Origin: an uncultured Pelagibacteraceae bacterium
Lineage (GTDB): Bacteria; Pseudomonadota; Alphaproteobacteria; Pelagibacterales; Pelagibacteraceae
Reading direction: 5' to 3'
Length of the DNA stretch: 40,739 bases
Assembly: GCA_902594705.1 (NCBI GenBank)
Contig: CACJNI010000007.1
Span: forward strand, 1-40,739
This document shows, one piece after another, positions 1 through 8,112 of this stretch (the stretch's first letter is position 1; each line of letters starts with the position of its first letter). The translations under genes were made by a program, and so were the position numbers. The notes beneath the pieces were generated by a model. That model was not told the DNA's origin and did not search any database. It saw only the letters and a program-made list of their open reading frames with translations.

Positions 1-350
1 AACATGAACAAACCAACTAAACCTCTAATCATCCCTACATATCTGGCACCAGTAAAACCCATTGAAAGTCTGAGAATTGTTGGAAAACTTAAACCACTAC
101 TTTGAGAAATTTTTCCAATGATGTTAGCAAAAAAGAATACTAATAATCCTGCTAGCAATGATCCTGTTAGGACAACAAAAAAATTCAGATCATAGAATAA
201 ATATAAAGCTGATATTAAAGAGAACCCAACAATTGTTTGAATATTTATAGCCCAAAAGTTAAAGTAATTTTTCCAACTCCAGTCTCTATTATTAGGATTT
301 ATTGAAACTAGTTCCCAATTTCTAAGTTGAAATTTTTCGCTTTTGCTCAC
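1..350 (-). CDS. NCS1-family nucleobase/allantoin-type permease, N-terminal part (runs off window)
   Basis: The reading frame opens with GTG at 350-348, directly after an in-frame TAA, and stays open to the window edge (116 codons). No ATG lies near the N-terminus and no clear Shine-Dalgarno is visible, so the GTG start is the best available. The product shows the NCS1 (cytosine/purine/uracil/thiamine/allantoin permease) pattern: an N-terminal NRDWSWKNYFNFW segment, a first membrane helix, a second helix rich in Gly/Leu/Phe, then FPTILRLSMGFTGARYVG and MIRGLVGLF, the family's conserved helix-3 entry. It follows the TRAP dctM gene by 22 bp on the same strand, so it is probably the last or a later gene of that operon. 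The family moves nucleobases, hydantoins or related compounds with Na+ or H+. The substrate cannot be told from this fragment. Confidence 0.75.
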   Translation of the reverse strand, partial: MSKSEKFQLRNWELVSINPNNRDWSWKNYFNFWAINIQTIVGFSLISALYLFYDLNFFVVLTGSLLAGLLVFFFANIIGKISQSSGLSFPTILRLSMGFTGARYVGMIRGLVGLFM

Positions 351-372
351 TTAAATGATATTAATCAATTAT

Positions 373-1710
373 TTACTGCTGTCCATATAAGAGAGTTGGC
401 AACCATAGCACTATTTTTGGATAAGCTATGATTATAATTAATCCAATTATCTGTAATACCATGAACTGCATCATTCCAAGATAAATATCTTTTAAATCCC
501 AACTTGGAACAACACCTTTTAGAAAATAAGCAGATAACGCTACGGGGGGTGAGAGCCAGGCGGTTTGCAAATTAACAGCAACAAGGATTGCAAACCAAGT
601 TAAATTAAATCCTAATGCTTCTACTAGTGGTAAAATAATAGGAACAACTATCATAACAATAGGTACCCACTCTAATGGCCATCCTAAAAGAAAAATCATA
701 ATCATGATTATTCCTAAAATTAAATATTTATTCATCTCAAGTGATAAAAGAAAATCTGTTAAAACCATTGGAGTTCCTAATCTTGCAAACACTGCCCCAA
801 AGAAATTAGAAGCAGCAACTAAAACCATAATTAATGCAGAAATTTCTAAAGTTTTAACTAATGCATCTTGTAATTTTTTTAATGTTAATTTTTTGTACGC
901 TAATGAAAGCAATAATGCACCACCTGCTCCACATCCTGCAGCTTCTGTTGGAGTAGCAAATCCAAATAGAATACTGCCTAATGCAGCAAATACTAATGCT
1001 GCGGGTGGCACTAATCCTAAGAAAAATTCTAGCCATAATTTTTTTAAATCTGTTGTTCTTAATTCTTCTGGTATGGGTGGACCTAATTTCGGGTTCATCA
1101 TACATCTGAATGTAGTGTATGCAGCATATAGGCATGCCAACAATATTCCCGGAACAATTGCTGCAGCAAATAAATCAGTTACGGGAATTTCCATAATTGG
1201 ACCCATAACTACAAGCATAATACTTGGAGGAATTAAAATACCCAAAGTTCCTCCAGCAGTGATAGTACCAGCAGCTAATTTTACATCATAGTTCGATCTA
1301 TTCATTGATTTTGCAGCCATAATTCCAAGAATTGTAACTGATGCACCAACTATTCCAGTTGCAGCTGCAAATATTACTGAAACAAATAAAACTGCATAAT
1401 ATAAAGAGCCTCTAACTCTTGCCAACATCATTTGGAAAGCAGAGAATAATCTTTCCATTAAACCTGCTTGTTCCATCATTATTCCCATAAATACAAATAA
1501 TGGGACGGCGGCAAGAGTTTGTTCGGTCATCACCATCGAAAATTGAAGTGTCATTAAATAGAAAACTAATTTTCCAAAACCTAAATAACCAAAAACGAAA
1601 CCTAAAAAAATAAGAGTGAATGAAATTGGAAATCCTATAAATATTGCAAACAACATCACACCAATAAGTATGAAACCTAAAATTGCAGGATCTATTAAAT
1701 GTGAAAGCAT
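373..1710 (-). CDS. dctM: TRAP transporter large permease subunit (DctM), TRAP system 1
   Basis: This is a 445-residue polytopic membrane protein with the DctM layout of about a dozen helices. Typical features include the N-terminal IGFPISFTLIFLG stretch, the GASVTILGIMAAK and AAGTITAGGTLGILIPPSIMLVVMG segments (here cited in part), and a mid-protein FATPTEAAGCGAGGALL loop. It is the channel-forming subunit that couples Na+ flow to uptake of the substrate delivered by the P subunit. Its ATG overlaps the stop of the small subunit by one base (TAATG), so the two are translationally coupled. The length is normal for the mannitol/chloroaromatic (TakM/YiaN-like) branch. Q and M lie downstream of the P gene and of a hairpin-T tract, so they are probably made at a lower level than P. 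Confidence 0.93.
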   Translation of the reverse strand: MLSHLIDPAILGFILIGVMLFAIFIGFPISFTLIFLGFVFGYLGFGKLVFYLMTLQFSMVMTEQTLAAVPLFVFMGIMMEQAGLMERLFSAFQMMLARVRGSLYYAVLFVSVIFAAATGIVGASVTILGIMAAKSMNRSNYDVKLAAGTITAGGTLGILIPPSIMLVVMGPIMEIPVTDLFAAAIVPGILLACLYAAYTTFRCMMNPKLGPPIPEELRTTDLKKLWLEFFLGLVPPAALVFAALGSILFGFATPTEAAGCGAGGALLLSLAYKKLTLKKLQDALVKTLEISALIMVLVAASNFFGAVFARLGTPMVLTDFLLSLEMNKYLILGIIMIMIFLLGWPLEWVPIVMIVVPIILPLVEALGFNLTWFAILVAVNLQTAWLSPPVALSAYFLKGVVPSWDLKDIYLGMMQFMVLQIIGLIIIIAYPKIVLWLPTLLYGQQ

Positions 1711-2316
1711 TAACTACCTGGCCATTTACCTTTGACAGCTGCGTAATAACTTTTAAAAAGTTCTGAAACACCTTGTATTAGAAGGAAAACAATTCCAATC
1801 CATAGACAAGATTTTATCGGCCACATATATGGCATCCAAGTTGTATCCATCCCTCTTTCGTTTCTCATTATACTTTCTTGGACAAAGCCTGTTGTCATAT
1901 ACAAAAAGACTATTAATCCTGGAAAATAAAATAATAAGTAAAGCCAGAAATCTATTCTGCCTTGAGTTTTAACTTTAAAATTTCTGTATAAAAAATCTGC
2001 TCTTATATGAACACCTTTTGAGAGAGCGTATCCTGCTCCCAACATAAATAATGCTCCATAAAAAAAATCTGCTCATATCATAAGCCCAGATTGTAGGAGC
2101 TAAAAATAATTTTCTTGCTAAAACTTCATAAACCATCCCAAGCATTAGTGGGATCGTAATCCAGCAAACAATGTTTCCTATTAATTTACTAAATTTATCT
2201 ATGTTAACTATAGTTTTAGCCATCCAAGTTGGCATATCATCAGGCATCTTTCCAGATCCTGATCGCCTTTCGGCTATCATTTCATCTGAAATATCTAACT
2301 TTGGATTATCCGACAT
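1710..2316 (-). pseudogene. dctQ: TRAP transporter small permease subunit (DctQ), +1 frameshift in an A8 tract
   Basis: Two overlapping frames together encode one normal DctQ of about 201 residues. The first begins at ATG 2316 and reads to ...APTIWAYDMSRFF. Here the coding strand carries eight T (plus-strand A8 at 2060-2067). With seven, the frame would continue as YGALFMLGAGYALSKGVHIR, the usual helix of this family, down to the stop at 1710. As written, the first frame goes out of phase and ends after 113 residues, and the second would need internal initiation at 2045. Four membrane helices can be drawn on the joined product. A homopolymer indel from sequencing or assembly is the simplest explanation. 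A real mutation or slippage on the T8 run is the alternative. Flanking P and M genes are intact, which favours a working gene. Confidence 0.85.
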
Positions 2317-2333
2317 ATAAGTTCTAGAAAAAA

Positions 2334-2357
2334 AAGCGGGCTTATAAAAGCCCGCTT
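2334..2357 (-). terminator. Rho-independent terminator/attenuator between dctP and dctQ
   Basis: A perfect 10-bp stem (AAGCGGGCTT / AAGCCCGCTT) with a 4-nt loop is followed, on the minus strand, by a run of eight T. It sits in the 52-bp gap after the dctP stop and before the dctQ ATG. Partial termination here would make the periplasmic binding protein in excess over the membrane subunits, a common arrangement in binding-protein-dependent transport operons. The GC-rich stem stands out against the AT-rich background. Confidence 0.88.
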
Positions 2358-2368
2358 AATAACTTTAT

Positions 2369-3466
2369 TTATTTCTTCAACGAATTAGCATAAGCCATTC
2401 CTAGCTTAGCATTCGATGTTTGTGCACCAGACCAGAATGGTACAGCAGTATTAGCAAAGCTTATCATTGAGTCATAAACTTCTTTAAAGAATGCGTTTTC
2501 TTTTGCATTTTTTTCTAAAGTTGCTTTCGCTGCAGCCATATAAGCTGGAAAATAATCAGCTGGTGTATCTTCAAGTATCACGCCATGGTTTTCAGTTAGA
2601 TCTTTAAGTGCTAATCCATTAGTGTTGATTCTGTAAGCTAAAGCTCTCATCAACGATGCATCAGCAGCCATCTTCATTGAAAATTTCTCATGGTCAGTGA
2701 ACTTATCGTAAGTGCTCTTGTTTAAGTAAAAGTCAGCATTTACGACTACTTGGTGTAAACCTTGAAGATAGTAGTGTTTTAAAACTTTATGTATACCAAA
2801 CACTTTATCTGGTTGAGGACAACACCACTCAGCAGCATCAATAGTTCCTGCTTCCAATGCTGGAAGAATATCTCCACCACCCATTGCAACTGAAGCTATT
2901 CCAATGTCTTTATAAGTTTGACCTGGAATTCCTGGAGGAGTTCTGAACTTAAATGTTCTGAAATCATCCATATCTTTGATTTTTCTTGGGAACCATCCTA
3001 AAGCCTCTGGACCAACTGGTTGAAGCATGAAACCTTTAATGTCTCTTTTCATTTCTCCCCAAAGTCTGTCATATAGTTGTTCTCCACCACCATATAAAAA
3101 CCATGATAAGAATGCGATGTTATCAATTCCTACACCACCACCTGCTACTGGCGAACCAAATAACATAGCAGCTGGATGTTCTCCAGACCAATAGTGTGTC
3201 CAAGCAAATCCACAATCAATCAAACCTTTATCAACAGCATCTAGAGTTTCTTTAACTCCAACTACTGTTCCTGCTGGCATAATTTCAAATTTTAGAGATC
3301 CACCTGTTAGTTTTGTTACGTTGTCAGTAAAGTCTTTTAACATTACCGCTTCATCACCTTTAGCGCTAATAACCGTCTGACACTTTAACGTTTTTGCAGC
3401 ATTCGCATTTGAAATAAATCCAAATACTAAAAAAGCAGCAAACAACGCTGAAACGATTTTTTTCAT
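2369..3466 (-). CDS. takP: TRAP transporter substrate-binding protein (DctP, TakP-like), TRAP system 1
   Basis: This 365-residue exported binding protein has a signal peptide at about residues 1-23 ending ANA-A. It belongs to the TakP/DctP7 branch that binds 2-oxo acids or related carboxylates. Supporting features are Q149 in GFMLQPVGPEA, R175 in FKFRTPPG, and the E213-W214 pair in AAEWCCPQPDKV, positions that match the carboxylate and cation site of Rhodobacter TakP as I recall it. An AGAGAGGG Shine-Dalgarno precedes the ATG. It is the first gene of a minus-strand operon (P-Q-M-NCS1), with a terminator-like hairpin directly after it. The exact ligand is inferred at branch level only; pyruvate-like 2-oxo acids are the best guess. 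Confidence 0.9.
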   Translation of the reverse strand: MKKIVSALFAAFLVFGFISNANAAKTLKCQTVISAKGDEAVMLKDFTDNVTKLTGGSLKFEIMPAGTVVGVKETLDAVDKGLIDCGFAWTHYWSGEHPAAMLFGSPVAGGGVGIDNIAFLSWFLYGGGEQLYDRLWGEMKRDIKGFMLQPVGPEALGWFPRKIKDMDDFRTFKFRTPPGIPGQTYKDIGIASVAMGGGDILPALEAGTIDAAEWCCPQPDKVFGIHKVLKHYYLQGLHQVVVNADFYLNKSTYDKFTDHEKFSMKMAADASLMRALAYRINTNGLALKDLTENHGVILEDTPADYFPAYMAAAKATLEKNAKENAFFKEVYDSMISFANTAVPFWSGAQTSNAKLGMAYANSLKK

Positions 3467-3602
3467 TATATCCCTCTCTTTTTATTTATAATGTTAAGAT
3501 CCTCTCAAAAATCTAAGGCACATACAAGCGTCATTTCGAAGTATTTATGAGAAAAATGTTTAAAATCACTAAATATTCATTAAAAATTATTAATAAAAAA
3601 AT
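3467..3602. promoter_or_regulatory. Divergent intergenic region between takP and the GMC gene
   Basis: This 136-bp AT-rich gap separates the minus-strand TRAP operon from the plus-strand GMC-TerC-SDR operon, so it must hold both promoters. On the minus side a strong AGAGAGGG ribosome-binding site lies 5 bases before takP. A TATAAA box is visible upstream of it, but I cannot pair it convincingly with a -35 element. The plus side, up to the GMC ATG, has no good Shine-Dalgarno. No strong palindrome was seen. Confidence 0.45.
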
Positions 3603-5207
3603 ATGGATAAATTTGATTACATAATTATTGGTGCTGGTTCAGCTGGATGTGTTTTAGCTAATAGATTAACAGCAAATCCTAATACTAAAGTTCTTTTACT
3701 TGAAGCTGGCGGCAAAGATACTAATCCATGGATCCATATTCCAGGGGGTTATTTTAAAACAATGCATAATCCAGATACTGACTGGTGTTTTAATACTGAA
3801 AAAGAACCTAACTGTGATAACAGGCAAATGGTTTATCCAAGGGGTAAAACATTAGGTGGAAGTTCATCTATTAATGGAATGCTTTATATTAGAGGTCAAT
3901 CGAATGATTATAATTATTGGAGACAACTAGGTAATGTTGGTTGGTCATGGGATGATGTTCTGCCATATTTTAAAAAATCTGAAGATTTTCAATTTGGAGA
4001 AAATGATTTTCATGGTTCTGGAGGACCTATTGCAGTTGAGAAGATTAGAGCAACATTTAAAGTTCTTGATCTATTTTTAGAAGCTGCTGAAGAGCATGGT
4101 TATAAAAGAACTGATGATTTTAACAACGGTGACAATGAGGGAATGGGATATTTTCCATTCACAATAAAAAATGGCTTTAGATGCAGCACTGCAGTTGGAT
4201 ATTTAAATCCAGTTAAGAGTAGAAAAAATTTAAAAATCATAACTAAAGCTCATATTAAAAATATAGAATTTGAAAATAATAAAGCAAAAAAAGTAAATTA
4301 TTGGATAGATGGAAAAGAATTTTCTGTTGAAACTAACAAAGAAATAATATTAAGCGCAGGCACAATTGGTTCGCCTCATATATTACAAGCATCAGGTATT
4401 GGTCCAGGAGAACTTTTAAAAGAAAACAATATTAATGTTTTAAAAGATCATCAAGGAGTTGGAAGAAATCTAACTGATCATTTAATGTTAAGACCTGTTT
4501 ATAAAATTAAAAATTTAGAAACTTTAAATGATATTTACTACAGCTTTACTAAAAAAATGTTATCTGGTTTAAAATTTCTTTTCTTAAGAAAAGGACCTTT
4601 AACAGTTGGTGCAAGTTATGTTTGTGGCTTTGTTAAAAGTGATGAGCATTTAGAAACTCCAAATCTTCAATTTCATATTTCGCCAGCTAGCACTGATCTT
4701 TTAGGTAAATCAGCTTTACATAAATTTCCGGCGTTTACTCCAACAATTACAAATGTAAGACCAACAAGTAGAGGGTCTATAGAATTAAAATCTCCAGACA
4801 CCAGAATTTCACCAAAAATAAAAATGAATTATTTATCAACTGATGAAGATCGTGAAATTGCTGGAAAAGCATTAAAGATTGTAAGAAAAATTGTTATGGA
4901 GTCTAAAGCTTATAAAGATTATCAACCTGAAGAGCTTAGACCGGGAATCGATATTACTGATAATGAAGAATTAGCAACAGAAGCCGGAAAGTTTGCAAAT
5001 ACTATATTCCATCCGGTTAGTACATGTAGAATGGGAAAGGATGAAAATGCTGTTGTTAACGATCGATTAGTCGCTCATGGACTTGAAAATTTAAGGGTTG
5101 TAGATGCCTCTGTTATGCCTCATATCACATCAGGAAATACTAATGCACCGACAATAATGATTGCGGAAAAAGCAGCTGATATGATAATTGAGGATAGTAG
5201 AAGATGA
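3603..5207 (+). CDS. GMC-family FAD oxidoreductase (choline dehydrogenase-like)
   Basis: This 534-residue flavoenzyme is of the glucose-methanol-choline family. The dinucleotide motif GAGSAG is at residues 10-15, with the ribose-binding Glu in LLLEAGG near 35. The PRGKTLGGSSSINGMLYIRG signature lies near residue 80, and the C-terminal active site has H470 in HPVSTCRMG and N512 in SGNTNAPT. These enzymes oxidise primary or secondary alcohols, passing electrons to a quinone or oxygen. BetA-like choline oxidation is one option, but no betaine aldehyde dehydrogenase or choline transporter sits nearby, so the substrate is open. It starts a plus-strand chain and overlaps the TerC gene by 4 bp (ATGA). 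Confidence 0.92.
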   Translation: MDKFDYIIIGAGSAGCVLANRLTANPNTKVLLLEAGGKDTNPWIHIPGGYFKTMHNPDTDWCFNTEKEPNCDNRQMVYPRGKTLGGSSSINGMLYIRGQSNDYNYWRQLGNVGWSWDDVLPYFKKSEDFQFGENDFHGSGGPIAVEKIRATFKVLDLFLEAAEEHGYKRTDDFNNGDNEGMGYFPFTIKNGFRCSTAVGYLNPVKSRKNLKIITKAHIKNIEFENNKAKKVNYWIDGKEFSVETNKEIILSAGTIGSPHILQASGIGPGELLKENNINVLKDHQGVGRNLTDHLMLRPVYKIKNLETLNDIYYSFTKKMLSGLKFLFLRKGPLTVGASYVCGFVKSDEHLETPNLQFHISPASTDLLGKSALHKFPAFTPTITNVRPTSRGSIELKSPDTRISPKIKMNYLSTDEDREIAGKALKIVRKIVMESKAYKDYQPEELRPGIDITDNEELATEAGKFANTIFHPVSTCRMGKDENAVVNDRLVAHGLENLRVVDASVMPHITSGNTNAPTIMIAEKAADMIIEDSRR

Positions 5208-5782
5208 CCGAAGAAATAGTAATTTTTTTTCAAATAGTTTTTATCGATTTAGTTTTAGCAGGAGACAACGCAATTATAATTGGAATGGTTGCTTCTCAAT
5301 TTCCAACCGAGCAAAGAAAAAAAATTATTTTCTGGGGAATTGGAGCAGCGGTAGTTTTAAGAATTATATTTACTCTGATCACCGCTTATCTATTACAAAT
5401 CACAGGACTTAGACTTATAGGTGGAATATTACTTCTTTATATATGTTACAGACTTTATGTGGATGTAATTAAAATGAATGGTAATGCTGAAGAAAATGTA
5501 AAAAAAGTAGATAACAGCTCATTTATGAAAGCTATAACAACTGTAATTCTCGCAGATGTAACAATGAGCTTGGATAATGTGTTGGGAGTAGCAGGTGCTG
5601 CTAGAGATCATTACATATTATTGATATTTGGTCTAGTTTTATCAATAGTTCTAATGGCTACTGCAGCAACATTGATATCTGGCTGGATTAAAAAATATAA
5701 ATGGATAGGATGGGTTGGATTATTAGCGATATTATTTGTTGCAATAGAGTTAATATATACAGACGTAAAACTTTTTTTATAA
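5204..5782 (+). CDS. TerC/YjbE-family integral membrane protein
   Basis: A 192-residue membrane protein of about six or seven helices with the two signature Asp motifs of the TerC family: VLAGDNAI at about residues 17-24 and TMSLDNV in the second half. The YjbE-type branch is linked to export of Mn2+ or other divalent metals in characterised bacteria, and metal export is the likely role here. It overlaps the upstream GMC gene by 4 bp. Its stop is immediately followed by the ATG of the SDR gene, so all three are probably co-translated. The functional link to the metabolic neighbours is unclear. Confidence 0.88.
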   Translation: MTEEIVIFFQIVFIDLVLAGDNAIIIGMVASQFPTEQRKKIIFWGIGAAVVLRIIFTLITAYLLQITGLRLIGGILLLYICYRLYVDVIKMNGNAEENVKKVDNSSFMKAITTVILADVTMSLDNVLGVAGAARDHYILLIFGLVLSIVLMATAATLISGWIKKYKWIGWVGLLAILFVAIELIYTDVKLFL

Positions 5783-6541
5783 ATGTACTTAAAAAAAATT
5801 AATTTAAAAAACAAAGTTGCTTTAGTAACAGGTGCAGGAAAAGGTATTGGTAGAGCTTGTTCCATTGCTCTTGCGGAGGCTGGTGCAACAATAATTGGAA
5901 TAAGTAGAACTGCTTCTGATCTTGATAAACTTCAAAAAGATATAAAAAAAGTTAAAGGAAAATTAGTTAAAATAACTTGCGATATAATGGATTATGAAGA
6001 TCTTTCTTTTCAATTAAAAAAAATTAAGAAAGTTGATATTCTTGTAAATAACGCAGGTACAAATATTCCTGAGCCTTTTGAAAAAATAAAACAAACAAGT
6101 ATGAACTACCTTGTAGATTTAAATATGAAGGCAGCATTTAACGTTGCACAAATAGTAGTCCTAAAAATGTTAAAAAATAAAAAAAAAGGTGGATCTATTA
6201 TTAATATGTCCTCACAATTAGGGCATGTTGGTATGTCAGGTAGAAATATTTATAACATGACAAAATTTGGAATTGAGGGATTAACAAAAGGAATGGGAGT
6301 TGAACTTGCAAAAAAAAATATCAGAGTAAACACTGTTGCACCTACATTTGTTGAAACTCCAATGGTTAAAAAATTTTTTAAAAATAAAAAATTTAAACAA
6401 CTTGCTTTAAGTAATATACCCATGGGAAAAGTTGCAACAGAGTCTGATGTGGCTACAGCAGTATGTTTTTTAGCTTCAGACGCAGCAAGTATGATAACTG
6501 GGACATCAATTGTAATTGATGGGGGTTGGACAGCAAAATAA
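5783..6541 (+). CDS. Short-chain dehydrogenase/reductase (SDR), FabG-like
   Basis: A 252-residue classical SDR. The cofactor motif TGAGKGIG is at residues 16-23 and NNAG at 89-92. The catalytic Ser is in NMSSQ (about 143), and the Y157-xxx-K161 pair is in YNMTK. The C-terminal TGTSIVIDGGW segment is also typical. It reduces or oxidises a hydroxy/keto group with NAD(P)H. Short spacing to the GMC/TerC genes and to the M23 gene (1-bp overlap) suggests one transcript. A role downstream of an alcohol-oxidising enzyme is plausible but not provable; a gluconate-5-dehydrogenase-like activity is another possibility. Confidence 0.9.
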   Translation: MYLKKINLKNKVALVTGAGKGIGRACSIALAEAGATIIGISRTASDLDKLQKDIKKVKGKLVKITCDIMDYEDLSFQLKKIKKVDILVNNAGTNIPEPFEKIKQTSMNYLVDLNMKAAFNVAQIVVLKMLKNKKKGGSIINMSSQLGHVGMSGRNIYNMTKFGIEGLTKGMGVELAKKNIRVNTVAPTFVETPMVKKFFKNKKFKQLALSNIPMGKVATESDVATAVCFLASDAASMITGTSIVIDGGWTAK

Positions 6542-7329
6542 TGAAAAAATTGTTGCTTTTTCTAGCAATTATATTTTCTACACACTCTCATGCTTTAGAG
6601 TTTCAAGGTAAATTTTTACAAGGGCATTTTATTTTAGGTAAAGCAGAAGCTGGATCAAAAGTATTTGTAGATAAAACACAAGTTAAAGTATCTGAGGATG
6701 GATATTTTGTATTCGGTATTGATAGAGATCGAAAATTTGATGTAGCTATTACTGAAATAAGCAATGGTAAAAAAAATAAAGTTATAAAAAAGGTTTTTAA
6801 GAGAAAATATAATATTCAAAGAATAGATGGTCTGCCTGAAAGTAAAGTTACACCACCAGAATCTGTTTATAAAAGAATTAAAGAAGAGAATGGAAGAATT
6901 GGAAAAGCAAGAGCCATCAATTCAGATTTAACTTTCTTTACTGAACAATTTATTATGCCAGTTAAAGGAATAATTAGTGGAGTTTACGGTAGCCAAAGAA
7001 TTCTTAATGGCAAACCTAAATGGCCTCACTACGGAATTGATATTGCAGCTAAACAGGGAACTGAAATAAAATCATCTGGAACTGGAATAGTGACTATGGC
7101 AGAAGATGATCTTTATTATACGGGTGGTACTGTAATAATGGACCATGGACATGGAATTTCAACGATATATTCACATTTAGAAAATGTAATGGTTAAAGTT
7201 GGTGATGAAGTTAAACAAGGAGAAATTATTGGAACTGTTGGATCCACTGGAAGATCAACTGGGCCTCATTTAGATTTTAGGATAAATTGGTTTCAAACTA
7301 GACTTGATCCTATGAGCATTCTTCAATAA
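6541..7329 (+). CDS. M23-family metallopeptidase (LytM domain), exported
   Basis: The ATG at 6541 overlaps the SDR stop (TAATG). An in-frame upstream start at 6526 would add five residues inside the SDR gene and spoil the signal peptide. The 262-residue product has a signal peptide ending near A18, an N-terminal beta-rich region to about residue 95, then a LytM domain from about 135. Zinc and catalytic positions are H163-x3-D167 (HYGID) and H212 (SHLEN). The final motif is H243-L-D245 where most M23 enzymes have H-x-H. It probably cuts cell-wall cross-links or activates amidases in the periplasm. The Asp for His change is known to occur in some proteobacterial M23 proteins (from memory), so activity is not excluded. 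Confidence 0.88.
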   Translation: MKKLLLFLAIIFSTHSHALEFQGKFLQGHFILGKAEAGSKVFVDKTQVKVSEDGYFVFGIDRDRKFDVAITEISNGKKNKVIKKVFKRKYNIQRIDGLPESKVTPPESVYKRIKEENGRIGKARAINSDLTFFTEQFIMPVKGIISGVYGSQRILNGKPKWPHYGIDIAAKQGTEIKSSGTGIVTMAEDDLYYTGGTVIMDHGHGISTIYSHLENVMVKVGDEVKQGEIIGTVGSTGRSTGPHLDFRINWFQTRLDPMSILQ

Positions 7330-7338
7330 GTTCTGGCT

Positions 7339-8112
7339 ATGAAAAATGAAATTAATCGTATTGCTGATAGACTAGTAAAAGCTTTCAACACAAATACAGT
7401 CATCAACCCTATCCCAGTAAAATATTGTAAAAATATTAATTTAGCCAACAAACTTAGGAAATTGTGTGAAGATCAAATTAAAGATGAAACAATTGGAATA
7501 AAAGCAGGTGGAACTGGAATTCAAGCTTTAAAAAAATTAAAGGAAAAAGAACCTTTTACAGCAAAAGTATTTAAAAAAAGATTAGTTAAATCTGGTCAAA
7601 AAGTAAAAATAAATCAGCACACCAAAGGTATAGAGGTTGAAGTTTATTACTTTATTAAGAAATCTTTCTTTGATTATAAAGGTAAAGTTACAAGATCAAA
7701 CGTCACTAAATTTATTAAATTTATGGGACCTTGTTTTGAAATAGTTGGATTTAGACAAAGAAATAAAAAATTTACATATTTAGGAGACATTTGTGGAGAT
7801 TTTGGATTTAACATCAAATTTGTTGTTGGAAGAAAAACAAAATTTAAAAAATTAAACTTAAATAATTTGAAAACTTCATTAGTAAGCAAAAAAAATGGAG
7901 TAAAAGTAAATGGTAATACAAATATTGTTTATATTAACCCATTAAATTCTTTAAGATTTGTTTTAAATAAAGTTAAGAAAGAAAAGATTAACTTAAATAA
8001 AGATTTTTATGTTTTCACAGGCTCAACTGTGGGAGTTGTTCCATTTAAAGGAAAAGGATTATACAAAGGAACAGTTGATAAAATTGGTTCTGTTAGTGTT
8101 AACATTCGTTAA
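7339..8112 (+). CDS. 2-keto-4-pentenoate hydratase-like protein (MhpD/FAH superfamily)
   Basis: This 257-residue protein resembles MhpD-type hydratases. It has GIKAGGTGIQ near residue 55, a metal-binding-like E99-V-E101 pair in GIEVEVYY, INPLNSLRFVLN near 200, and a C-terminal VFTGSTVGVVPFKGKGLY segment where the family's conserved TGS loop sits. Such enzymes add water to 2-hydroxypentadienoate or decarboxylate/hydrate related enol-acids. The protein is Lys-rich and divergent, so the substrate may differ from that of meta-cleavage pathways, and no ring-cleavage dioxygenase is present. Its stop overlaps the start of the M24 gene (TAATG), a tight coupling suggesting a shared pathway. Confidence 0.78.
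   Translation: MKNEINRIADRLVKAFNTNTVINPIPVKYCKNINLANKLRKLCEDQIKDETIGIKAGGTGIQALKKLKEKEPFTAKVFKKRLVKSGQKVKINQHTKGIEVEVYYFIKKSFFDYKGKVTRSNVTKFIKFMGPCFEIVGFRQRNKKFTYLGDICGDFGFNIKFVVGRKTKFKKLNLNNLKTSLVSKKNGVKVNGNTNIVYINPLNSLRFVLNKVKKEKINLNKDFYVFTGSTVGVVPFKGKGLYKGTVDKIGSVSVNIR

Noticed and set aside
704..1291. Long plus-strand open frame of 195 codons opposite dctM
   Set aside because: It is an antisense shadow of the conserved membrane protein: composition is biased to Asn/Ala/Ile, there is no ribosome-binding site, and no family pattern.
3603..5207. Naming the GMC enzyme betA (choline dehydrogenase)
   Set aside because: Family motifs are clear but the substrate is not: no betB, choline transporter or betI is nearby.
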